In this document: one piece after another, positions 1 to 11,062 of the stretch | Layout of the letters: every line of letters begins with the position of its first letter | Numbering within the stretch: the stretch's first letter is position 1 | Assembly (NCBI GenBank): GCA_963966185.1 | Contig: CAWZYM010000362.1 | Location: 313,822-377,821, forward strand | Reading direction: 5' to 3' | Origin: Rhabditoides inermis | Taxonomy: Eukaryota > Nematoda > Chromadorea > Rhabditida > Rhabditidae | DNA: 64,000 nucleotides | Translations under genes and position numbers: made by a program | The notes under the pieces: generated by a model | The model's input: only the letters and a program-made list of their open reading frames with translations | Database searches by the model: none | What the model was told of the DNA's origin: nothing

Positions 1-437
1 TTCTCTATGATGCGTTCATGCGTTGTATGTACTGTACTCATAATAGTTCTATGTATGTTTGTACCTTTCTCATAATTCGCAAATGGCTTATGCGGTTAGT
101 TAGTAGCGGTGCTTCACTTGCAATCATTAGAATGGCTCAGATACTGTAACAAATTCAAAAAACCTTAATTGCGTCATTTCTAGCAAAAGACACAGTTGAA
201 GCAAAAGTCGCTGAAAAAGTAAAACATTAGCGAACAAATTATAAGTTGTGTGTGTGTGTGTGCAGAGGCTGAAAATCAAATTGAATTATATAAGATGCAG
301 ATGTTCAATTTGCTCAAATAGCCGCGCTAATAAGTAGTGCTTCACTATTTGACTGAGCCACAATTCCGCTGTGTAATCGCTATGTTCTCCTCAAGGGTTA
401 GGTAAAAGATTATTTCTGCTATTTACCTATGTTTCAG

Positions 438-3400
438 ATTCTAACGCTCATCATTCAACTGGTTTATGGTATTCCAATGTTAATCGTTGCAATTGTAGTC
501 ACAATAATTATGATTTCCGATTCGAAAATTATGTCGCCTTCTTTTCGACAAATCTCCATATTCACTAACTCCTTTGTACGTTGTTTTAACGTTATCAAAT
601 TTTGAATAGAAGCCATTCAGAATATTTTCTTCTACTTTCTCGCGTTCTTTCAAACCAAGATTCCACAGCAAATCTGTATGAAGTGTATTGGTTACGAATT
701 TATGAAGACAGAACCATTGAAGCCGGTAAGCTTGAATGTTGAATGATTATGAAGTTTCTGGCCACACTCTAACGAAAACTTGCTCAGAATAACCCGAACG
801 ATAGTGAATTTAAAAAATCCTTTTTGAGGGGTAAATATCCCAAAAAAGAGTGTTCTCCGTAACTCTGACAATTACCCACTAAAACACATAAGTTTCAGGT
901 TCTCAAATTTGTGCATTACTTGTACTACAACATTGCGTTTCATATTTTCACATACACTGCGATTTTCGGATTCAATCGCTTCACACAAGTCTTCATACCA
1001 TTTCAACACGAAAAGGTAGTGTCGAATGCGTTGTGCTGTGTGGTGCAACACTAACAAACTCGACTCGTAAAGATGGTTCTTGCTTCTTGTGATACTCTAC
1101 ATAGGTATTTCCCTTTGACTAGTCATTGTGACAGCTGTAGACAGAAACTGTGAACGTGAACTGTTTTTTTTTCTTTCCAACATTTTAGTGTATACAGCAT
1201 AATGTTTTTTGTGACGAGAAATGTTGATCTCGGTGCAAACGAAACATAGTTCCAAATCGGTTGTGCAGTGTGGTGCAACACTTCAGTTCTGGCGCGGTTT
1301 CATCTGGCCGGCGATGATCTTCACCATCGTCTTCCCCTTTCCCTGGGCTCATTTCATCCTTTTCGACTCGGAGTTGGGATACGACAACATTTCATCGACT
1401 TATACGTACATTGAAACGGCCGACAACTTTGTTGTGCGGTCGACTGCGGTGAGATTTCACTGCAATAAGGATGACTTGTATTAATTGTACATTAAAGAAG
1501 GACTCCGGGGAAAACAACATTAGGGGTCATTATTTACAGAATATCGTGATTTGAACATATCTACATACGAAAGAATTTTTTTACTCACCAAAATTTGCAT
1601 AACGAATTTTTTTCGGCAGTACGAATACTATTGACCGTCACTTTGGGCGCAAGATTTTGGCATTTTGCCAGTGCCGCAAGACCGCCCCCAATCAGCTGGG
1701 CAGGCGCAGTCACAGAGACACGAGTTTGCCTCCACGAGACGAGTTCGCGCCTTTTCGGTGATCGATTCTGTGTTTGGCTGGCACAAAATGAAAGAAGCCG
1801 CGCGAGTCACGCACACTCTCCCTCACTGCTGTTGATTTCCCGCGCAAAACCAGGGCTGACCCAGGGACAGAGACACGGTAGAAAATAGTGAAATTAGTCT
1901 CGCCGCGACGACACGCGCCAGTGTGCCACCATTCTGCGCCGGCTGGCACGTTCCCCGGAGTCCTTCTTTAAATACAGTCATTACTCTATAGTCTATGAAA
2001 TATGTGAATTATATAAGTTACCAGCAATCGCAAAAAAAGCGGATTGACTTGATTAAATAAAAATGTCGTCGGAAATAGCATTAACAAATTTGGAAGAAAA
2101 AAAACATTAAAAAGTAAGAAAGTAAAAAGGAAGTAAATGTAAAACAGTACAAAAAAGTAAAATAATAAATAATAAAGGCCATGTTTCAGAAAGTCGAAAA
2201 GTTCTACTGGCTGCTGAGCTTCGAGACGTTCTACCTGGCTGTTATGATGTTGTTAGCACTTGTATTCCACCTTCTCACTATTGTTAAAGTGGGTAGAGCC
2301 TCTCTCTCTCCTCTCCTCTTCTCTCCTCTCCTCTCTCTTTTTCTCACTGTCAGAGATGTGGAGAGAGCACTATGCAAGATATAACCAAACCCAGGCGCCG
2401 TTGGTCCAACAAAGCTGCTAAGCGCACAGCAAGGGCTTACTCGCTGATTCCGACACTCTCTGTTGAAATCTGGAAGTGTACCGCCTGCGTACCTTCTTGT
2501 TTTGTTTTCGAGACGCGAATAGAACATTGAAAAAAGCAAGCGGGGGCGGCAACGGAGAGTGTCAGCTGATAATTATAGCAGCACACACAAATGACGAGCA
2601 TCACTAATAGCACACACGCATTATATCACGGGACTATTAAAATCCGTACTATTGCAGCTCGTGCTCTTACCACGGTGCTCTTACCACAAGTTTGAGATGA
2701 ATAGCCTCACAATAAGAAAGCGCGAACTCGATTTTCGCGCGTTTTTCGCGTCTAGTGATGAGTGAAGGTGCGGTCAGTCTCTTCGAAAGCCATTCGGGAG
2801 TGTTTCGAAGGCATAGCGAAGCATTCCGAAGTGTTCGGGGGTATTCGGGACCAATCCGAAAGCAATTCGGTAATGTTCTGAAGGCGATTCGAAAGGCTAT
2901 TTCGACGTGTTTCGGGGGCATTCGGGAGTGTTTCGAAGAGACTGACCGGTACTTCAACCGTAGATTGCGACCACACAAACTGATGTCGTATTCAGATGGT
3001 GTTTCGCCGCCGGCAGAGCGGCGAGTCTGCCGCGCAGACGGAGAAGTCTGCGATCGAAGTGAAGTTGACCTACATCACCCTCATCACCTTCCTGCCCAGT
3101 CTGTGCAACGCTCTGATATGGGTGAGGGTGGTGAGGAATGTGCGGTGTTGTGTGCTGCACCACACTGCACAATCTCGACGATTATGTGATCTAGCAACGC
3201 TCCGATATGGGTGAGGGTGGTGAGGAATGTGCGGTGTTGTGTGCTGCACCACACTGCACAATCTCGACGAATACGTGATCTAGCAACGCGCTCATATGGG
3301 TGAGGGTGGTGAGGAATATGCGGTGCTGTGTGCTGCACCACACTGCACAATCTCGACGATTACGTGATCTAGCAACGCGCTCATATGGGTGAGAGTGGTG

Positions 3401-3906
3401 AGGAATGTGTGGTGTTGTGTGCTGCACCACACTGCACGAAACAGGCGAAAAATGTCTTATCGTGCCACCACTCAAATCAATTAATTGTGACAATTACTTT
3501 TCGCTCACATCAGTGTTGCACAATCCCGCACAATCCCGCACTACAGGTCGGCTTCACTCTCTCCGCCGTGTATAATGCGGATCCGTTCTGGCGGCGGCTC
3601 GGGGAAATTCTGCAGGTGAAATGGCTAGACACAAAAAAACACAATTCCAAACACATATTAGCATGTCTGAACTTGTATGCTGTATGTTTTATTTACCAGC
3701 ACATATACATGAGAGGGGGGAGGGGAGGGGAGAGGAGGGGGGAGAGAGAGATAGAGAGAGATAGAGAGAAAGTGAGAGAAAAAAAGAGTTTCCAGTTGAT
3801 GATCCCGTTCTTCAATGACATCGTTGGTTTCTCGCAGCCCATACTACTCGTCATCATGTCCAAACAAGTCAACGGCCGGGTCAAGGCCATATTCGGGGTA
3901 GGGAGG

Positions 3907-3945
<39 letters not shown>

Positions 3946-4123
3946 CCTCACCCCTCTTTCCTTCCCTCCCTTCGTCTTCTGTCTCTCTCTAACCTATTAG
4001 GAGAGGCGCTAAGCGCCTCCCGTTTGTTTTACTCCTCTTCAGATCAAGCCGAAGACCAACACCGTGCACGTCTCGTCGTCGTCCACGTCGCCACTGCAGT
4101 CTATCCCCGTCAGCGCGTTGTGA
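438..4123 (+). CDS. Serpentine chemoreceptor, Srv/Srg-type 7TM GPCR (first codons not found)
   Basis: Nine exons read in one frame: 438-575, 621-725, 899-1015, 1287-1448, 2190-2288, 2996-3121, 3547-3615, 3796-3897, 4043-4123 (stop TGA). All junctions are GT-AG and phase 0, giving 332 residues, close to the usual length of nematode Srv receptors. Exon 1 is TM1 with the motif QLVYGIPMLIVAIVV; exon 2 is TM2 (NIFFYFLAFF) and a Cys-containing loop; exon 3 is TM3 ending NRFTQVFIPFQHEK, a DRY-like position typical of Srv; exons 4-5 are TM4-TM5; exon 6 is a basic loop (FRRRQ) and TM6; exon 8 is TM7 (DIVGFSQPILLVIMSK); exon 9 is a Ser-rich tail. Such receptors sit in sensory-neuron cilia and detect odorants through G proteins; the ligand is unknown. 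No start codon is evident: a short first exon may lie upstream. The assignment to Srv rather than another Srg-superfamily branch is by motif memory. Introns 4, 5 and 6 carry repeats listed separately. Confidence 0.85.
1492..1971. mobile_element. TTAA-bordered MITE (copy 1)
   Basis: The element starts TTAAAGAAGGACTCCGGGGA and ends with the inverted form (TTCCCCGGAGTCCTTCTTTAA), so both ends carry TTAA followed by about 17 bp of terminal inverted repeat. It lies in intron 4 of the chemoreceptor gene. TTAA duplication is typical of piggyBac-like elements; no transposase is seen. Related copies are at 9685-9914 and 57378-58690. Confidence 0.75.
2771..2948. mobile_element. Small inverted-repeat element with internal CATTCGGGAGTGTTTCGAAG-like repeats
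   Basis: The ends are CGGTCAGTCTCTTCGAAA and TTTCGAAGAGACTGACCG, an 18-bp perfect inverted pair. The interior is a run of degenerate roughly 20-bp units of the type CATTCGGGAGTGTTTCGAAG. It sits in intron 5 of the chemoreceptor gene. No target duplication is obvious. Confidence 0.6.
3106..3437 (+). repeat. 89-bp tandem repeat copying an exon end and its splice donor
   Basis: About 3.7 units of 89-90 bp. Each unit starts with the last coding bases of exon 6 (CAACGCTCTGATATGG or a close variant) followed by the donor GTGAGGGTGGTGAGGAATGTG. The array therefore offers four near-identical 5' splice sites in a row, the first at 3122. Each unit also contains a self-complementary stretch, GTGTGCTGCACCACACTGCAC, whose inverse occurs at 1029-1052 and 1261-1284. 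Confidence 0.85.
3616..3669 (+). repeat. Dispersed ~50-bp repeat, copy A
   Basis: The segment (core ACACAATTCCAAACACATAT) is repeated in direct orientation at 4846-4897 with few differences. Copy A begins at the donor of exon 7 of the chemoreceptor; copy B is downstream of the gene. This suggests a local duplication of an exon-intron boundary or a small dispersed repeat. Confidence 0.6.
3996..4030 (+). repeat. Short GC-rich hairpin repeat (copy 1)
   Basis: ATTAG, then the hairpin GAGGCGCTAAGCGCCTC, then CGTTTGT. The same plan (ATTAG, perfect GC-rich hairpin, pyrimidine-rich end, usually CGTTTGT) recurs at 5011-5046 and 28547-28582, all on the + strand. This copy is in the last intron of the chemoreceptor gene. 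Confidence 0.6.
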
Positions 4124-5403
4124 ACATCTACAAAAAAAGTATTCCTCCGCGTTCGCAAAAAAACATTTATTAGAAACATTTCGCCACATCGACGAATTGA
4201 TGAATCGCATTCTTACACGGTCGCAATCCACGGTTGCAATCTTCTCCATTGAATTTTCGAATTCGATTGTCACCAACAATCTTCCACGATTCGCGGACAA
4301 TGTAATAATCGCACATCTTTCGAAAGTTTTGATTTTTTGCATACACAGACGTGTTTTCTCTAGCAGACGGTAACCTTTTTATGCCATCAATATGTGGGCG
4401 TTGTTCTCGTGTCGACATACAAGTATCTAGCGTTGTTAGATTGTCATATTTTATTTCGAGAACTATACGCTCTACGTTTTTTTTTAGCTAATATAGTTTT
4501 ACGGTAAAGAACGCTAGTGTGCCCTCTGTTTCTTTTTTCTTCTATCGTTCACCGGTTTCGTCGTGTTAGTGAACTAGAACATCGTGACATTATTGAAATA
4601 AAATTTATTATTCAAACCCGTTTTTTGGTACAGACTCCGAAACAGGTGAAAGGAAACGAAAGTTTTTGATGCATAGAATAGTGCGCGCAAAGACTCAGAG
4701 AAGTCTCACACAGGGAGTAAAACTGGTACCGTCGTCGTTTTTTTTTCAAATTGGATACAACACGGACGAAATACGATTTCAATAATAAAGCTTTTCACTC
4801 CGTTCGGATCCTCAAACTCGAAGGATTTTCTATTTTCACTTATCTTGTAAAATGGTTAGACGAGAAAACACAATTCCAAACACATATTAGCATGTCTTAC
4901 TGAAGAGAGAGAGAGAAAGAGTTTTTTTTTCGAAAAATATTATTTATGTTTTCGTATTTTTTGTATATGTATGTTCATGTATATATAATCTGTTCAGTCT
5001 CGTTATAGTCATTAGAGAGGGCGCGCCAGCGCCCTCTCGTTTGTACTGGATGTCCCCGCGCGCTAGAATGCTCAAAAACGACTTTTCCCGGATGAAGCAC
5101 TTTTCCTCATTTTGAAGTGATTTCCACTGTTACATTGCATTCACATCTCTATTCGATAGAGTTATAGAAAGTTGTATTGAGTTTGATTGAATTTGAAGCG
5201 AGATACGGAGAGTCCGCATTCGAGTGCGGATTAAGATTGGTGTCGGGCGGGCGGGCGTCGGACAATCGCTTTCGCCCCGCCCCCTCTGTGTGTGAGTGAG
5301 AGAGAGAGAGAGAGATAGGCGAATAGCGGGTGCGCGTCGGTATCCTCGCAGCGAATCGCGAACGTGTATGAAAATGTAATTTTGTGAAACAAAACTTAAG
5401 AAA
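4124..5403. other. Intergenic, no gene seen
   Basis: AT-rich sequence downstream of the chemoreceptor gene. It contains copy B of the ~50-bp repeat (4846-4897), a hairpin repeat (5011-5046) and a GA microsatellite near 5296-5316. No exon-like stretch with usable splice sites was found. Confidence 0.5.
5011..5046 (+). repeat. Short GC-rich hairpin repeat (copy 2)
   Basis: ATTAG followed by the hairpin GAGAGGGCGC GCCAGCGCCCTCTC and then GTTTGT. It shares the flanking words of the copies at 3996 and 28547. Confidence 0.65.
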
Positions 5404-5690
5404 AGGACAGATATTATCTTTCAAAAGTACTTCCAAGTAAAAGTAGTTGGTTTGTACTGTTGTCTCAGTTGAGCAAAAGGACTGACATGTTTTCAATGGA
5501 GACATGTGCATACAGGCTCTCAGCATACGCGTTCATTATAATATGGCCGCTTTGCACTGGTATGAGAGAGAGAGAGCCTGTTGGCACATGTCTCCATTGA
5601 AAACATGCCAGTCCTTTTGCTCAACTGAGACAACAGTACAAACCAACTACTTTTACTTGGAAGTACTTTTGAAAGATATATGTTTTGTCA
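5404..5690. mobile_element. Hairpin MITE, ~115-bp arms (family of 31076-31571)
   Basis: The left arm (about 5404-5518) and right arm (about 5572-5690) are near-perfect inverse copies around a spacer of about 50 bp. The outer ends read GACAGATATTATCTTTCAAAAG and the inverse. The end sequence ATTATCTTT(C/T)AAAAGTACTTCC is shared with the larger hairpin at 31076-31571, so the two belong to one family although their arms otherwise differ. Confidence 0.8.
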
Positions 5691-6944
5691 TCTGTTTCAC
5701 CTCTCGAAATCATTTAAATAATACGTGATTCGTGTTTGTGTTTGCAATTTGCAGCGTGTTTTTGTTCGTTTTTGTGAGTGTTTTTTTCTGCTGCAAACTT
5801 TTAAACAGGTGAAACGCGGTTTTTAAATGCCTGCTTATATGAAATATGATTAGCACGCAACTTCTCCAGATATACATATGTTATCAACAAGTGCAGAAGT
5901 CAGCCCACACACAAACTGAGAAACCGGCGTTTTTATTCGGATACATACAACGGGGGGGCATAAATGTTCTGATTTTACACTGTGAGCTTGAGCAAATTAC
6001 AAGTACAAATGACCACGCTTTTCTGATTGCATAATTACCTATAGTGTGTCCCCCGTTTTGGCGGTAGGCAAACTGGGAATCGTCATTATTTTATTATGCA
6101 CAGGCGCATACATGACTAGTCGAACAGTTGCTATCTAGTTCATTGCGCGCTATCAAAACCGGTAAACCGGTGTCATTTCTGAAAGAAATTCATGGAAATG
6201 ATATGCAAAATTACTCATTTGCTACCATCTTCAGGAATCGAGATTGGATGGCGCGATTTAGAAATAACTTCGTTCAAAGTTGATGAAATCATACAAAACA
6301 TTTCATGAGAGGTGCATTGATACCATAGCAACAACTCTATGATCTCACTTTGTTAAACTTGGTGTTTATAACAAAATTACTTAGTAAAATGTGTATTACT
6401 TAGTAAAATGTAGGACCCACTATAATCACGTTACAAGTACAAACAAATATGAATTCTGATACCTGATAATCTAATCAGCAAACTAACGTTTATAGACAAT
6501 GAACAAGTTACAAGTACAAACAAACATTATGATAATCTAATAAGCATGTAATGGCAAACAACTATGCATTTCTTCAAAAGCTTATCAAAAGTCTAAGGGC
6601 CCTTACGGGCGTTCAGTTTCTACACACCTAATATTAGCAGGTGTTGTTATTTGTGTTTGAGTCAGTTGTTTTCATCTTGTTGCGGTGGTGCATGAACCAA
6701 CCGAACGAAAAAAGTCGTAAAAAAATGGAGAGGCTTCCGATCGAGAAGAACTAAAAAATATGAATTTCAGTGGACAAAAGAAAAGATTTCAAGCAAGTGG
6801 GACAAAAGATCCGCAGTGATCTGATTTTTTGATGATCGATATTGGAGGCAAGCATAGCCGACCGACGAACTAAAAAAAGAGTTTCAGTAGGCATAAGCGG
6901 CGTGAAGAAGCCACATGTTGGTTGCTGTGCCATTGATTGATACT
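5691..6944. other. Intergenic, no gene seen
   Basis: AT-rich sequence. The word ACAAGTACAAACAAA recurs around 6430-6530 next to GATAATCTAAT. No convincing exon or RNA gene was found. Confidence 0.5.
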
Positions 6945-7196
6945 GATCCTGTCCTAACACGTTACTGGAAAATCCATTATCCACTGGAAAACTGGATTTT
7001 CCAGTTGGATTTTCCATTTTTCCAGTGGAAAAGTGGAAGTCCAGTGACTTGGTTTTCCAGTTTTCCACTGCTGAATTTTCCATTTTTCCAGTGGAAAATC
7101 CAACTGGAAAATCCAGTTTTCCAGTGGATTTTCCAGCTGGAAACTGGATTTTCCAAGTGGATATTGGAATTTCCAGTAACGTGTTAGGACAGGATC
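6945..7196. mobile_element. Foldback element built of TTTTCCAGTGGAAAA units
   Basis: The ends are GATCCTGTCCTAACACGTTA and the exact inverse, about 27 bp of terminal inverted repeat. The interior consists almost entirely of short palindromic units (TTTTCCAGTGGAAAA, TCCAACTGGAAAA), so the whole 250 bp can fold in many ways. A degraded relative with CTAACACG and GGAAAACTGG words lies at about 9020-9125. Confidence 0.8.
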
Positions 7197-7562
7197 ACTC
7201 ACACCAGCGGTTGCTTTGTCACATTGTTGCCAGTACTTTTTGTTTCCGAAAAGTGGCAATGACACATTGACACACAGATGCAGCAGCCTATAGATAAGTC
7301 TTCTTTTGTCTATTGAGAAGAGAAAAAAGTGTTTTGTCTTCTAAAAGCGATTTGTGTTTTTATATATACATATGCCTGACAAGGAGTGTAGTAGGGGCCA
7401 CACCCTCGGTTTCGTACCAAATTGTTAGAATACATTAGTTAGGACCTTAGCCATCGAATTGTGGTGTCCGAATTTCCTAAACAAACTATACGTTTCCGGT
7501 ACGAAAACGTACAGGGCTCGTTTTTCGCGTTCCTCTCACCCTACGCGGCGGTCGAAGACCGA

Positions 7563-7630
7563 GCCGTTGTGGCCTAGTGGCGAAAGCGTCTGCCTGACGA
7601 AATGACTCTCACGAGTTCGATTCCGCGCAC
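7563..7630 (+). pseudogene. tRNA-like sequence (left arm)
   Basis: It holds an A-box-like TGGCCTAGTGGC and a B-box-like GAGTTCGATTCC at tRNA-like spacing. The acceptor and T stems do not pair properly, so it is not a good functional tRNA. It could drive RNA polymerase III transcription like a SINE head. Confidence 0.5.
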
Positions 7631-7975
7631 ATGCTTTTTGTTTTGCCAACTCATTGGTTGATCATATCGCTGTTCAATTACTGGTTAGTGAAGAAAAGAA
7701 TTGACGAAAGACATGACCGACTCGATGGTTTCTCTTCAAAAAGGACGACTGTCAGGAACAGAGATGATCTCAACTCTACACAATATTCGCACACTATCAA
7801 AATACATACGACAGCGTGAAGTAGCTTGACGACGTTCGGGACTTCTCTGACAGAAGACGGTGCAGTTGCGAGCTACTTACGGCTGATGCAAATGGCACTA
7901 CGTCACTACGAGTCAGAAAGTACACAAATTGATCACATAATCTTCAATAAGCCTGATGGCAAAACAAAAAGCATG

Positions 7976-8042
7976 AGCGCGGAATCGAACTCGTGAGAGT
8001 CATTTCGGCAAGCAGACGCTTTCGCCACTAGGCCACAACGGC
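7976..8042 (-). pseudogene. tRNA-like sequence (right arm, inverted copy)
   Basis: Inverse copy of 7563-7630 with a few substitutions. The A-box and B-box words are unchanged. Transcription from both units would converge in the middle of the palindrome. Confidence 0.5.
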
Positions 8043-8223
8043 TCGGTCTTCGACCGCCGCGTAGGGTGAGAGGAACGCGAAAAACGAGCCCTGTACGTAT
8101 TCGTACCGAAAACGTATAGTTCGTTTAGGAAATTCGGACACCATAATTCGATGGCTAGGGTCCTCACTAAGGTATTCTATCAATTTGGTATGAATCCGAG
8201 GGTGTGGCCTCTACTACACTCCT

Positions 8224-9214
8224 CGTGAGTGCTTCTTCCAGTTATATCAAACTCACACCAGCGGTTCGAAGGCTGTATCGGCGTTATATGAAACACTGGA
8301 AGACGTGGCCGACCAGAAAGACCGGAAGGACTTCCTTGTTCCTATCCACCTTCTTCTCTCCTGCGTTCTCGTCCGAAGCCGAAACGTTCTCGGTGATCAC
8401 ATTAAAAATATAATAGTGATATTCACGTTATATAATGTTCATTGCTGGAAAAAACGATCTCATTTCCCTAACCAAACCATCTCTCATGCGTGCAATATGT
8501 ATACATGAATAATTGCTTCTGGATAAACATTTGATTTGATTTGGAAGTTCATTCAAAGTGCTGCTGGAATGGTCCTATAAACGAGTAATACAACTGCATA
8601 ATTACGTTGCAGTTTATTTTTCATAAACTTACTGACGATGAGTGAAGGGTGCAGTATTTGTGGCGAGACGTGGAGAAGGCATTGTCAATGGATTGGAGTG
8701 AGTTGAGATGATAAAAAGTGGGGATGTCATCAATCTGTTTATGCCTCTGCTCTCTGGTCTCGACTGGTATACAGAATACAGACTCACGTCAATCACTTCA
8801 TTTTAAAAGTCCTATTTTGAAAAGTATCAAAAAGTTACTTGCATTCGTCTTATATATTTTTTTTAAATTCGAAAGGATACAATATGCAACAATAGCGGGT
8901 TTCGAAAATTTGACGGGTTGCTCTGTTTTTCCTCTGTGTGCACCAAATCCCAGAATGGTCAACAAAAACTGTCGAAGCGATGACCAACAAGCAAAAAGCA
9001 CCCACAACACAGAAGCTACTCTAACACGCGAGTGGAAAACTGGGAATTTCCAATGGAAACTGGAATTTTCCGTTGGAAATGAGAAGTGTGAAATTGAAAA
9101 TTTGCATTGAAACTTTGCGTGTAGTGCAGGATGACACGTGTCAGTCGTCATTATTTTCGCTATTCCGCGAGTCATTTTCATCCCGGCCACTGGTCGACTC
9201 TTCCAGCCCTCCAC
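8224..9214. other. Intergenic, repeat-derived sequence
   Basis: The stretch near 8510-8540 (CTGGATAAACATTTGATTTG) resembles another tail at 32590-32622 and may be the 3' end of a retroelement. A fragment of the TTTTCCAGTGG foldback family lies at about 9020-9125. No host gene was recognised. Confidence 0.4.
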
Positions 9215-10625
9215 ATGAACCTATTCGAACCGGTAAACTAAACTGCTTGTTGCAGTTTTCTTTCTTGCTTGTCCTTCCATGGACGAGAACTACTGTTCAG
9301 ACTCATTAGCGATGTTACTTAAAACATTTAATCTACAGTACCTTCTCGACTGTCTCTCGGCCTCTCTCGCCGCCCTTCTCAGTGTGCTTCTGCTGGCGGG
9401 GTGAGTGAATGGGAACACTGGGAACGAGAAGTGACGTCAGAACGAAACCGACAACGGTGATTCCCATGTACAGGTACAGCTAGAACTAATTGCGGATAAT
9501 TATGTGAATCTATGAATCTTTGAGCTTGAGAAAGCGGAGCGGTTCGATGAGATTGATCACTGAATAAGGTTTGATGGGAAAGTAGCGGTCAGCCTCTACG
9601 AAACAGTCTCGCTTGTTCGAAATGGCATCCCATTTTATGCGTCTGCATGGGTGCCAATGGTCACAGTCGACACTTTGTACCCACTCAAAGAAGAACTTCG
9701 GGGAAAGAGTCACCGGCCCAAAACATTAGCGCGCCCGGAACCAGATTTTGGCGGGAAACCGCGAGTAGCGGTGGGCAGCGGAGTGAGGCTCCGCCCTCGT
9801 CCAATTAGGCTATTTGGACAAAGGAATCGAATTTTCATTGCCAGAATCGTGTTCCTAAGTATCATTTCGCATCTATTGACCGGCATTCCTATTTTCCCCG
9901 GAGTTCTTCTTCAAGGGTCTGACCGGTAGTTGTTGGAATCTGTGTGGTTTTGATTATATGATTGCTGATTCTGAACAGACCTATTATTATCATCATTATT
10001 CCTTCCAGGTGTTCGGGTGGGAAGAAGACCAGCCCGCCGGGTCCCGCCACGAACGCCCCGAGCCAACGGCGCCCGCGCCAGCCGATCGAGCAGCACCGCT
10101 CCAGCGAAGCCAGTCAGCAGGTGACTGGGGGTACAGTATGGCCTGGATTACTGTAGTCACGGTATGTATCCTAGATTACTGTAGGTACAATATATTGTAG
10201 GTTACTGTGTTTCAGTATGAAGTAGGATACTGTAGCTACAGTATAGTCTAGATTACTGTAGTTAGCTTCGGAACGTTGAGGTGAGCCGCGGCGTGACCCT
10301 CGATCTGAGCAGAAAAGCAGCGAGAACAACTACCCATCGAACGAGCTGGGCAAAGGGGGAGGCATGGTACGGAGGTTACTGTAGTTACAGTTTCATTTAC
10401 TGTAGTTACACATAGTAAGCTACGGTTACTGTAGTTACAGTCACTGCTGGAGCTGCAGTAACCGCTACAGTAACATCTACATTAACAGAAATTACGGTTA
10501 CTGTACCTACCGTAGCCTTTCTAGCGCGGCAGTCAGCCGGTCACTCCCCAGAAAGAAGACGGGAAGAAAATGGAGCAGTCCAAGGAGAAGGAGAAGGAGG
10601 AGGAGGGCAGGAATGCCAAGGCAGA

Positions 10626-10667
<42 letters not shown>

Positions 10668-10717
10668 AAAGAAAAGAGCGAGTGAGAGAGAGGGAGGGAG
10701 AAAGGATGGAAAGAGAG

Positions 10718-10762
<45 letters not shown>

Positions 10763-10936
10763 GAGCGAGGGAGAGAGAGGGACAGAGAGAAAAAGAGAGA
10801 GAGAGAAAGGGAGGGAGGGAGAAGGAATGGAGAGAGCATTTTTAGGCAGTGGTCATCACCTACAACCAGGAGACCGGACAGTGGGATCCGCCCTCGGAAA
10901 AGATGGCGAATAAGAAGGTGAGAAAGAGATAGAGAT

Positions 10937-10994
<58 letters not shown>

Positions 10995-11062
10995 GAGAGC
11001 AAATGGAATCTCTTCAGGCTCTTGCTATGACCTACAACCCCGAAACCGGAAAGTGGCAATGA
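9215..11062 (+). CDS. Small membrane-anchored protein with lipobox-like LLLAGC and two TYN.ETG.W repeats
   Basis: Six exons read in one frame: 9215-9232, 9339-9400, 10009-10120, 10525-10620, 10846-10917, 11018-11062 (TGA), 134 residues. Residues 1-27 are MNLFEP plus a hydrophobic segment ending ALLSVLLLAG, directly followed by CSGGKK. The middle is Pro/Gln rich, then Lys/Glu rich. Exon 5 (AVVITYNQETGQWDP) and exon 6 (ALAMTYNPETGKWQ) are related, which points to exon duplication. The intron after exon 4 needs a GC donor (GCCAAG|gcagag) to keep the frame. The introns beside exons 4-6 are GA-rich. I do not recognise a family; a short N-terminal membrane anchor followed by a basic soluble tail is what the sequence shows. 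The CSGGKK motif looks like a bacterial lipobox, but in an animal it may simply follow a signal anchor. The expressed status is not shown. Confidence 0.65.
9685..9914. mobile_element. TTAA-family MITE (copy 2, ends TCAA)
   Basis: The ends AAGAAGAACTTCGGGGAAAG and CCCCGGAGTTCTTCTT match the elements at 1492 and 57378. Here the flanking tetranucleotide is TCAA on both sides. It lies in intron 2 of the small membrane protein gene. Confidence 0.7.
10121..10520 (+). repeat. TTACTGTAG-rich intron
   Basis: The word TTACTGTAG and its inverse CTACAGTAA occur many times between about 10128 and 10515. This word is a common nematode dispersed motif. The stretch is intron 3 of the small membrane protein gene. 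Confidence 0.6.

Larger units (their letters stand above)
7382..8223. mobile_element. Palindromic element with ~250-bp arms carrying opposed tRNA-like units
   Basis: The left arm (7382 to about 7640) and right arm (about 7960-8223) are inverted copies that differ at scattered bases. The ends read AGGAGTGTAGTAGGGGCCAC and its inverse. Each arm contains a tRNA-like stretch. The roughly 320-bp middle has no long ORF. No transposase is present, so this looks like a non-autonomous foldback. Confidence 0.8.

Noticed and set aside
3106..3437. CRISPR-like array
   Set aside because: Units are contiguous 89-bp tandem copies without unique spacers, and the genome is eukaryotic.
7563..7630. Functional tRNA gene
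   Set aside because: A and B boxes are present, but the acceptor and T stems do not pair.
8204..8413. Short protein gene
   Set aside because: Overlaps the end of the palindromic element and has no motif, splice context or promoter.
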